64,000 nt of DNA from NCBI GenBank assembly GCA_934177795.1, contig CAKPPS010000001.1, forward strand, positions 91,977 through 155,976, read 5' to 3'. The notes under the pieces were generated by a model. The model made no database searches. It worked only from the letters and a program-made list of their open reading frames with translations, and was not told where the DNA came from. Positions 46,135 through 53,550 of the stretch are shown in pieces. Position numbers and translations under genes: made by a program. The stretch's first letter is position 1. Every line of letters begins with the position of its first letter. The DNA comes from an uncultured Clostridia bacterium. Its GTDB lineage: Bacteria > Bacillota > Clostridia > TANB77 > CAG-508.

Positions 46135-47355
46135 ATGGTTAGTAGAGAAACGAAAATACCGCAATTTTATGATGTATTAGATGAAGAATTACAAATAATT
46201 CGGGAGATTTATCAAGAAACTTTAATACGAACAGAAAAAGCAGGATTTAAAGAAATTGAGACAACAGGAGTAGAACAACGAAAAAGATATTTAGAAGCTA
46301 CACAGGTACATTATAGTAAAATATTTGAAGTACGGAGACCAAAAGAAAAAAATAGTTTTGCATTACAATCTGATTTAGCCATGAGTATGAGTAGATATGT
46401 GGCTGACTTACCAGGCAATATTCCAGCATTAAAGTTAGTACAAGTTGGAAAAGTTTATAGAGATAGGATAAAAAATTTACCAGGATATAGAAGAGAATTT
46501 AAACAAATCCTTTTAGGAGAATGGGGAATAAAATCTCTATTTGCAGATGCAGAAACTATTTATTTAACTTATCAAATATTATCAAGCATACAAGAAGCAA
46601 AAGTAGTTTGTATTGAAATATCAAATGCTAATATATTTAATGCTGTATTACCAAATTTAGCTGAAAAAATCAGGTTTGAAGGTATAGAAAATATAGAAGA
46701 AGCACATATAAATGAAAGAGATAGAGCAATTTTAAAAGAATTGTATGAGTTGAAAATGGTAGATTTTTCAGGATTATGTAAAAAAGTAAAAAATATAAAA
46801 AATGTGGAAGTTAGAACTGAATTTGAAAAAGCATTACAAGTGCAGCGGATTTTAGTAAATAATTTTGGAATAAATGATAATATATATTTTAATTTGCATA
46901 ATTTAGAAGGAACTGGACATTATTCTGGGTTACATTATCGAATTTATATGGAAATAAATGGTACAAACTATCTGATTGGCGATGGAGGTAGAATTGATAC
47001 TTTATGTAGTAAATTCAATCCAACCAAGGAAATTCCAGCTATATGTATGGGAATTGGAGTACAGGTATTAGCACAATTTATAACTAAAAAAAGAGAAAAA
47101 CAAATAATTATTTTAGTTGATGATGGAATAATTTTGAAAAAATGGAATAAAATAGAACAGATAAGACAAGCGTTAAAAGAATATTCGATATCTATTATCG
47201 CAAAATCACCATCTTTAAAAAAACATTTTTTTAAAAGTGAATTTTATTGCAACTATACATTTATTTTAATTACCGAAAATTCGGTAGAAGTCAGGTCTAA
47301 TGATGCAGTTTTCAAAAAAGAGATTTTGAGAAAAATAGATGATTCCACATTCTGA
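46135..47355 (+). CDS. HisRS-like class II synthetase paralogue (HisZ-like), non-canonical
   Basis: A 406-residue protein with the class II synthetase fold of HisRS. Motif 2 resembles HisRS: VGKVYRDRIKNLPGYRREF (about 105-123), then QILLGEWG. But the HisRS-specific RGLDYYTG loop is replaced by GTGHYSGLHYRIYME, without the catalytic Arg, and motif 3 reads MGIGVQVLAQF where an Arg is needed for ATP binding. A canonical hisS is also present at 56.4 kb. It is therefore not a tRNA-His charging enzyme; it may be a regulatory subunit like HisZ or an enzyme with another substrate. A strong AAGGAGGT leads it. Genes downstream form an unusual cluster with it. Confidence 0.75.
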   Translation: MVSRETKIPQFYDVLDEELQIIREIYQETLIRTEKAGFKEIETTGVEQRKRYLEATQVHYSKIFEVRRPKEKNSFALQSDLAMSMSRYVADLPGNIPALKLVQVGKVYRDRIKNLPGYRREFKQILLGEWGIKSLFADAETIYLTYQILSSIQEAKVVCIEISNANIFNAVLPNLAEKIRFEGIENIEEAHINERDRAILKELYELKMVDFSGLCKKVKNIKNVEVRTEFEKALQVQRILVNNFGINDNIYFNLHNLEGTGHYSGLHYRIYMEINGTNYLIGDGGRIDTLCSKFNPTKEIPAICMGIGVQVLAQFITKKREKQIIILVDDGIILKKWNKIEQIRQALKEYSISIIAKSPSLKKHFFKSEFYCNYTFILITENSVEVRSNDAVFKKEILRKIDDSTF

Positions 47356-47382
47356 CTTTAATTCTCTAACATAAGAAAATAT

Positions 47383-47422
47383 AATAGGGGCAAGTCAGAA
47401 AAATTTTTGATTTGCCCCTATT
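47383..47422 (+). promoter_or_regulatory. Strong hairpin between the two synthetase-like genes
   Basis: A 15-bp stem, AATAGGGGCAAGTCA with TGATTTGCCCCTATT (one G-U pair), capped by a 10-nt AT-rich loop. It is followed by A-rich, not T-rich, sequence, so it is not a classical terminator. It may stabilise or process the message between the two genes. Confidence 0.45.
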
Positions 47423-47447
47423 AAAAAATTAAGATTGGAGGAAAAAT

Positions 47448-48455
47448 ATGTTAAAACCAATAACTACATGGAAAGATAAAAAACATTATTTAGATTTGAT
47501 ACATGATAAATGGTATATTACATTAATAGAAATAGAAAATATGATTAACACTTATACAGTAAAATTTTATGAAGAAAAAGGGATAAAGACACTACATTTA
47601 CCTGTGACAACAAGTTCAATTAGTAGTCCGATGGGACTAGGAAGTGATTCTAAACCTGTAAAAATAAATTTATTTGGGATTGATACATATTTAGTAGATT
47701 CTATGCAATTCATGCTGGAATATGCATGCAGAATGTTTAGTAATGGAGCTTATTATATTATGCCATCATTCAGAGGTGAAGAAGCGGATAAAAGACATCT
47801 ATGTCAATTTTATCATAGTGAAGCTGAAATACCAGGAAAATTAGAAGATGTAATGGCATTGGTAGAAGAATATATCAAATATTTATGTGAAATAATATTA
47901 GAAAAATACAAAACTCAAGTAGAGCAAATATCAGGAGATGTAAAGCATGTAGAAATGATGGTAAAAAAATGTGGTAATATTCCAAAGATAGAATTTGATG
48001 AAGCAGCAAAAATGTTAGAAAATAATCCTAAATATATCGAAACAAAACAAGAAGGTTATAGAGATATAACAAGAGAAGGGGAGAAAAAAATACTTGAAAT
48101 GATGGGTGGTGTAGTTTGGATTACACATTATGACTATATAGCTGTACCATTTTATCAAAAGTTTGACAACACAAAGAAAAAAGCCTTAAATGCAGATTTG
48201 TTATTTGGTATTGGAGAAACTGTTGGAGCAGGTGAAAGACATAATAATATTATGGAATTGGAAGAAGCATTAGAAATACATAAAGTAGATAAGAAAGATT
48301 ATAAATGGTATTATGATATGAAAAAATATTATCCTATTCAAACTTCAGGTTTTGGCATGGGGATAGAAAGGTTTATTTTGTGGCTGTTTAAGCATGATGA
48401 CATTCGTGATTGTCAAATACTACCAAGGTTTAATGGGAAAAATATGATACCGTAA
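47448..48455 (+). CDS. AsnRS-like catalytic core without anticodon domain
   Basis: A 335-residue class II synthetase core, of the Asp/Asn group. Motif 2 is FRGEEADKRHLCQFYHSEAE (about 108-127), with the ATP-binding Arg, Glu, Arg-His and Phe retained. The C-terminal WYYDMKKYYPIQTSGFGMG and IERFILWLF hold the motif 3 Arg. The roughly 110-residue N-terminal OB-fold anticodon domain of true AsnRS is missing. Such free-standing cores (AsnA, archaeal AsnRS-like proteins) form amides from an aminoacyl adenylate and a small amine. It is probably an active ATP-dependent ligase in a biosynthetic setting. It starts behind GGAGGA. Confidence 0.8.
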   Translation: MLKPITTWKDKKHYLDLIHDKWYITLIEIENMINTYTVKFYEEKGIKTLHLPVTTSSISSPMGLGSDSKPVKINLFGIDTYLVDSMQFMLEYACRMFSNGAYYIMPSFRGEEADKRHLCQFYHSEAEIPGKLEDVMALVEEYIKYLCEIILEKYKTQVEQISGDVKHVEMMVKKCGNIPKIEFDEAAKMLENNPKYIETKQEGYRDITREGEKKILEMMGGVVWITHYDYIAVPFYQKFDNTKKKALNADLLFGIGETVGAGERHNNIMELEEALEIHKVDKKDYKWYYDMKKYYPIQTSGFGMGIERFILWLFKHDDIRDCQILPRFNGKNMIP

Positions 48456-48493
48456 AAATTTTATAATTATATTTGTAAAGGAGGAGAATTTAT

Positions 48494-49321
48494 ATGCAAG
48501 AAGTAATTACATATTTTAAAAATAAAGCTAAAGACTACGATTTAGTTGAAAAACAAAAATATTGGAATTTATCAGATAAATTATTATGGGAGATTTTTAA
48601 AGATACAGTTCTTAGTAAAATGCCAGAGAATTTTATATTTTTAGATGCTGGCGGAGGTACAGGCAGGTGGACACAAAAAATATTAGATGAGTATCCGAAA
48701 TCGAAAGGAATTATTATAGATATTTCAAAAGATATGTTGAATGAAGCAAAAAATAAAATGCAGAATGATAAAAAATATAGTAATAGAATAGATTTTATAG
48801 AATATAATTTAGAAAATATAGATTGTATAGAAACAAATAAATTTGATTTGAGTTTTAATTTTCATAATGTATTAGGATTTGTAGAGAATCCAGAAAAAGT
48901 AATTAGTGAATTATATAGAGTAACTAAAAAATTTGGATATGTAGTATCATTAGTACCCAATTTATATCATAATGTATTTTTTAATATATTTGTAGGAGAT
49001 ATACAATTAGCAGAAGAAACGATGAAAACTAAAAAAGGAAGATTTACTAAAGATATGCCAGCAATGAATATGTATACACCAGATAGTATACAAAAAATTT
49101 ATCAACAAGTTGGATTAAAAACAAATATATTATCTGGATTTCCGATAACGATATATCCAAGTATGCAAGAAACACAAATAGAGGGGGATAGTATGCACGT
49201 AGCTAACATATTATCAAGCAAAAAAAATTTTGATAAGATATATGAAATGGAGAAAAAATTATTACATAATACAGATTTAGCATCGAGAGGAAATCAAATT
49301 TATATTGTTGGACAAAAATGA
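48494..49321 (+). CDS. SAM-dependent class I methyltransferase
   Basis: A 275-residue cytosolic protein. Motif I is FLDAGGGTGRWTQ near residue 49, followed by an acidic IIIDIS loop (motif II) and FDLSFNFHNVLGFV (post-motif). The methyl acceptor is unknown. It lies 38 nt after the AsnRS-like gene and 16 nt before the S66 peptidase gene, with GGAGGAG ahead, so it is very likely part of the same operon. It could methylate the product of the synthetase-like enzymes (inference). Confidence 0.85.
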   Translation: MQEVITYFKNKAKDYDLVEKQKYWNLSDKLLWEIFKDTVLSKMPENFIFLDAGGGTGRWTQKILDEYPKSKGIIIDISKDMLNEAKNKMQNDKKYSNRIDFIEYNLENIDCIETNKFDLSFNFHNVLGFVENPEKVISELYRVTKKFGYVVSLVPNLYHNVFFNIFVGDIQLAEETMKTKKGRFTKDMPAMNMYTPDSIQKIYQQVGLKTNILSGFPITIYPSMQETQIEGDSMHVANILSSKKNFDKIYEMEKKLLHNTDLASRGNQIYIVGQK

Positions 49322-49337
49322 AGGGAGACAATATTGA

Positions 49338-50363
49338 GTGAAGAAAGTACAGAAGTTACAAAAAGGAGATACAATAGGAGTAATTAGTCCTTCTGCACCA
49401 TTAGCAGGTATGGTAGAACACAGGTATAAAAATGGAATCAAAAAATTAAAAGAGCTTGGATATAAAATAAAAATAGGAAAACAGGCATTAAAGACAATAC
49501 CATATACGGCCGGAGAAGAGGAAGATAGAGCTCAAGATATTATGGAATTTGTTCGAGACAAAGAAGTAAAAGCAATTATTTCATTTATAGGTGGATATAA
49601 TACAAATCAATTACTAAAATATTTAGATTTTGAAATTATCAAAAAGAATCCCAAAATTATAATGGGATATTCAGATATGACGATATTATTATTATCAATA
49701 CATAAGAAATGTGGATTTTCAACATTTTATGGACCATCAGTTTTAAATCAATTTGCAGACCCATTTTTACCTGAATATACAATAGATTATTTTAGAAAAG
49801 CAGTGATAAAAAAAGAACCAATAGGAGATATACATCCATCAGAAAAATGGACTTGTGAATTTCTAGATTGGTTTGAACACAAAGATTTGAAGAGAAATAG
49901 AAAATATTTAAAAAATCCAGGTTGGGAATGGCTGAAAGAGGGAACTTCCGAAGGAATTTTACTAGGAGGGTGTTTAGAAACTTTAGTACATTTAAGAGGA
50001 ACTGAATATTGGCCAGATTTTAATAACAGTATATTGTTTTTAGAAACCTGTGAAAGTTGTGGCTCACCGACCAAAGGTGAAGAAATTGGTATTATCGATT
50101 CTTACTTAGTAGATTTAGAACTAAGTGGAGTATTTAACAATATATCAGGCATGATAATAGGTATACCTTATGGCTATGAGGATGAGCAAAAAGAGGTTTA
50201 TAAAAAGATGATTATAACTAGAATGAAAGATTACGAATTTCCAATTTTGTTTAATGTGAACATAGGCCATTGTGATCCAATAATTACAGTGCCTATAGGT
50301 GCAAAAGCTAAGATAAATTCAAAAACTAATACATTTAAAATAATAGAATCTGCAGTAGAATGA
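49338..50363 (+). CDS. S66-family serine peptidase, MccF-like
   Basis: A 341-residue member of the LD-carboxypeptidase/MccF family, starting at GTG 49338. The N-terminal strand is GDTIGVISPSAP. The nucleophile Ser112 is in MGYSDMT, the catalytic Glu in FLETCE and the His in NIGHCDP. From residues 9 to 130 it follows MccF closely, and it has an EKW element near residue 164 like the MccF loop that contacts the nucleotide, rather than the plain LdcA layout. MccF cleaves the bond between amino acid and nucleotide in processed microcin C and related aminoacyl-adenylate mimics. Being last in a synthetase-like operon, it may detoxify such a compound. Plain murein LD-carboxypeptidase is the alternative. 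Confidence 0.85.
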   Translation: MKKVQKLQKGDTIGVISPSAPLAGMVEHRYKNGIKKLKELGYKIKIGKQALKTIPYTAGEEEDRAQDIMEFVRDKEVKAIISFIGGYNTNQLLKYLDFEIIKKNPKIIMGYSDMTILLLSIHKKCGFSTFYGPSVLNQFADPFLPEYTIDYFRKAVIKKEPIGDIHPSEKWTCEFLDWFEHKDLKRNRKYLKNPGWEWLKEGTSEGILLGGCLETLVHLRGTEYWPDFNNSILFLETCESCGSPTKGEEIGIIDSYLVDLELSGVFNNISGMIIGIPYGYEDEQKEVYKKMIITRMKDYEFPILFNVNIGHCDPIITVPIGAKAKINSKTNTFKIIESAVE

Positions 50364-50378
50364 TAATAAAATATATGA

Positions 50379-50445
50379 ATATCTGGTAATAATAATATTA
50401 CTTCCAGATATATAAATTAAAGAGGGATAAAAAATCCCTCTTTTT
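50379..50445. terminator. Two hairpins between the convergent S66 and ProRS-like genes
   Basis: The first, ATATCTGG / CCAGATAT (50379-50411), is large and AT-rich. The second, AAAGAGGGAT / ATCCCTCTTT (50419-50443), is compact with T or A runs on both sides, fitting bidirectional termination. Confidence 0.75.
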
Positions 50446-50450
50446 AAAGA

Positions 50451-51701
50451 TTAATTAACGACTTTAACTAAATCATCAATTGAAAAATATGATTTCTGTC
50501 CGGTTGCACGTTCTTCTACTTCATATAAACCAACTTTTGCATTTTTACCAATAATAACTAAGTATGGAATGCCTAAAAGTTTTGAGTCTTTAATTTTAGA
50601 ACCTAAAGAAATATCTCTATCATCAATCAGAACATCAACATTATTATTTTGTAATGTATCATACAAAGAAAATGCTTCAGTTGTTTTATTATTTTGATAA
50701 ACAATAGATATCATATAAGGTGCTAAATTCTTAGGCCAAATTAGACCATGTTCATCACAGTTTTGTTCGCATACCGCTGCTAGTGTACGACTAACCCCAA
50801 TACCGTAACAACCCATGAAATATGGCTTGTTATCATTGTTAGAATCTTTAAAAGTATAATTCATATTAGAAGAATAATACTGACCTAACTGAAAAATATG
50901 ACCAAGTTCAATACAATGCTTTTTATTTAAGTCAGATAAATTAGTTATATTATAATTTGATTTTAAGTATTCAGCTGAATTGGACAAGGTTAATATTTCA
51001 GTATTTAAACCAATCTGATTAGTGTCATCAACTAGAATAGTATCTTCTCCTGCATCTGAAATAAACATAAATTCTTCAGAAAGTTTACCTCCCATTTCTC
51101 CATTAATAGCAGCAACAGGAATAACATTTAAACCTAATTCAGAAAAAATAGAATAATAAGCTTCTCTTATTCTGGCATATTCTTTTTTCATACTAGATTC
51201 AGAAGAGTGAAAACTATATGCATCCATCATAGAAAATTCTTTGCTTCTTAATAACCCACCTCTAACTCGTATTTCATTCCGAAACTTAGGTCCGATTTGA
51301 TATAAAGTTACTGGTAAGTTTTTGTAAGATTTTAAGTTATTTTCTACAAATTTAAAGATGGCTTCTTCTGCAGTTGGAGCAAAACAGTATGTACCATTTT
51401 TAGTATTGGTAATAAACATTTGGTCAGAATCAACATATTGATTCCATCTTCCAGAGGCTACCCAAATTTGTTTTGGTTGTAATATAGGAAGAGAAACTTC
51501 AATACAATCATAAGAATCAAGAGAAGTTCTAATAATATTTTTGATTTTCTCTTGAACTTTTACTAAAAAGTTATGTTGACCATATATACCAGAACCATAC
51601 CGGCAGATTAAACCAGACTGTAATAGAATTCTAGAAGATAGACATTCGTCAGAATCTATCCGGCTTTTGCTGGTCGTAAGTGCAAGTTTTGACATTTTCA
51701 T
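50451..51701 (-). CDS. Short ProRS-like synthetase lacking the editing insert
   Basis: A 416-residue class II protein. It opens MSKLALTTSKSRIDSDE, with motif 2 in KFRNEIRVRGGLLRSKEFSM, motif 3 in GCYGIGVSRTLAAV and a C-terminal anticodon-binding-like domain (about 330-416, VDVLIDDRDISLGSKIKD). The conserved bacterial PTHEE loop reads PTAEE, and the about 180-residue editing insertion of the usual bacterial ProRS is absent. Insert-less ProRS forms exist in alphaproteobacteria and mitochondria, so it could still charge tRNA-Pro; or it could be a resistant or dedicated copy. It is convergent with the S66 gene. No T-box is visible before it. Confidence 0.8.
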   Translation of the reverse strand: MKMSKLALTTSKSRIDSDECLSSRILLQSGLICRYGSGIYGQHNFLVKVQEKIKNIIRTSLDSYDCIEVSLPILQPKQIWVASGRWNQYVDSDQMFITNTKNGTYCFAPTAEEAIFKFVENNLKSYKNLPVTLYQIGPKFRNEIRVRGGLLRSKEFSMMDAYSFHSSESSMKKEYARIREAYYSIFSELGLNVIPVAAINGEMGGKLSEEFMFISDAGEDTILVDDTNQIGLNTEILTLSNSAEYLKSNYNITNLSDLNKKHCIELGHIFQLGQYYSSNMNYTFKDSNNDNKPYFMGCYGIGVSRTLAAVCEQNCDEHGLIWPKNLAPYMISIVYQNNKTTEAFSLYDTLQNNNVDVLIDDRDISLGSKIKDSKLLGIPYLVIIGKNAKVGLYEVEERATGQKSYFSIDDLVKVVN

Positions 51702-51838
51702 AATATTACCTCCTTAAAAAATATTGATAAGATATTTATATCATACAAAATATGCAAATACACAAAAAAATTGTCGACAAACACTTTAAAAATTAAAAAA
51801 AATAGTATACAATATGAAAAAAAGATTAGGAGAGGAAT

Positions 51839-53530
51839 ATGAACAAAAAATGGGAAATATATAATGTGGACGAAGAATCAGTAGATAATTTATCAAATAA
51901 ATATCATATTAATAAATTATTAGCTACCATACTGAATAATAGAGGGATTGTAACAGAAGAAAAAATAAGATTATTTTTAAATCCTACACGCAATGATTTT
52001 CATAATCCATTTTTAATAAAAGATATGGAAAAAGCTGTAGATAGGATTATAAAAGCAATAGAAAATAAAGAAAGAATAACAATATATGGAGATTATGATG
52101 TAGATGGAATTACAAGTATAACAGTATTGAAAAGTTTCTTACAAGAAAGAGGATTAGAAATAGCACAATATATACCAAATAGATTAACAGAAGGATATGG
52201 ATTAAATATAGAAGCTGTTGAAAAAATAAAAAAACGTGGTTGTGACCTAATGATAACAGTAGACTGTGGAATTTCAGCAATTAAAGAAATAGATTATGCA
52301 AATCAATTAGGAATTGAAACAATTGTAACAGACCATCATGAGCCTGGGCAAGAACTACCAAAAGCAATGGCTGTAATAGATAATAAAAGAAAAGATTCTA
52401 CATATCCTTTTAGAGAATTAGCAGGAGTAGGAGTGGTTTTTAAAGTTATACAAGCTATTTCTATAAAATTAGGATTAAAAGAAGAAGAATATTTAAAATA
52501 TCTTGATATAGTATGTATTGGAACAATATCTGATATTGTTCCTCTAGTTGATGAAAATAGAGTCATCGCTAAATTAGGGTTATTATTAATAAAACAAACA
52601 AGAAATATAGGTTTAAGAGCAATTATAAATATGTCTGGATATAAAGAGATAGATTCAAATAGTATTTCTTTTGGTATTGCACCTAGAATAAATGCTTGTG
52701 GAAGAATGGGAAAGGCAGAAGATGCACTAGAATTATTTTTATCAAAAAATATAAATGAAGTATGTCAATTAGCACAAAAATTGAATGAATATAATAAAGA
52801 AAGACAGGAAACAGAAAAAGCCATATATGAGAATGCAGTAGAAGCCATAGAAAGAGAAAATTTACAAAAAAATTCTGCAATTATAGTTGGAGGACATAAC
52901 TGGCATCATGGAGTTATAGGAATAGTTTCTTCAAAAATAACTGAAATGTATTTTAAACCAAGTATATTACTTAGTTTTGAAGATGATGGAATAGGAACAG
53001 GTTCAGGAAGAAGTATACCAGGATTTGATTTACATGAAGCATTATCAAAATGTAATAATTCCATAGAAAAATTTGGTGGACATAGTATGGCTATAGGAAT
53101 TACAATAAAAAAAGACAAATTTGAAGATTTCAAAAAGCAATTTGAACAAATAGCTGAAGAAGCAGATATAAATGATATTATACCTATAATAAAAATTGAT
53201 GCAAAAATTAATTTTGAAAATATTAATAAAGAAATGGTAGATAGTTTAAAAGAATTAGAACCTTATGGAGAAGGTAATAAAATGCCAATATTTGCTTTTA
53301 AAAATTTAAAGATTGATTCAATAAGGTCATTATCAGATGGAAAACATTTAAAATTAACACTAAAAGAAGGAAATACAGTGATTAATGCAATAGGTTTTAA
53401 TATGGGACATTTTATTAATGAATATAGAATTGGAGATAAAGTTGATGTTGCAGGAGTTTTGGAGATAAATCATTTTAATGGTGTCGAATCAGTACAAATA
53501 AATTTAAAAGATATAATGAAATCCATATAG
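51839..53530 (+). CDS. recJ: Single-strand DNA 5'-3' exonuclease RecJ
   Basis: A 563-residue DHH-family nuclease for mismatch repair and recombination. Metal motifs: YGDYDVDGITS, VDCGISA, TDHHEPG and NACGRMGKAEDAL. The DHHA1 domain has GRSIPGFDLHEAL and FGGHSMAIGI. The C-terminal OB-like domain is present. It is shorter than RecJ of some Firmicutes (up to about 780) but complete for the core. It heads a recJ-rel-MBL-hisS-fbp gene row. Confidence 0.95.
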   Translation: MNKKWEIYNVDEESVDNLSNKYHINKLLATILNNRGIVTEEKIRLFLNPTRNDFHNPFLIKDMEKAVDRIIKAIENKERITIYGDYDVDGITSITVLKSFLQERGLEIAQYIPNRLTEGYGLNIEAVEKIKKRGCDLMITVDCGISAIKEIDYANQLGIETIVTDHHEPGQELPKAMAVIDNKRKDSTYPFRELAGVGVVFKVIQAISIKLGLKEEEYLKYLDIVCIGTISDIVPLVDENRVIAKLGLLLIKQTRNIGLRAIINMSGYKEIDSNSISFGIAPRINACGRMGKAEDALELFLSKNINEVCQLAQKLNEYNKERQETEKAIYENAVEAIERENLQKNSAIIVGGHNWHHGVIGIVSSKITEMYFKPSILLSFEDDGIGTGSGRSIPGFDLHEALSKCNNSIEKFGGHSMAIGITIKKDKFEDFKKQFEQIAEEADINDIIPIIKIDAKINFENINKEMVDSLKELEPYGEGNKMPIFAFKNLKIDSIRSLSDGKHLKLTLKEGNTVINAIGFNMGHFINEYRIGDKVDVAGVLEINHFNGVESVQINLKDIMKSI

Positions 53531-53550
53531 AAAAAGGAGGATGTTTTTTT

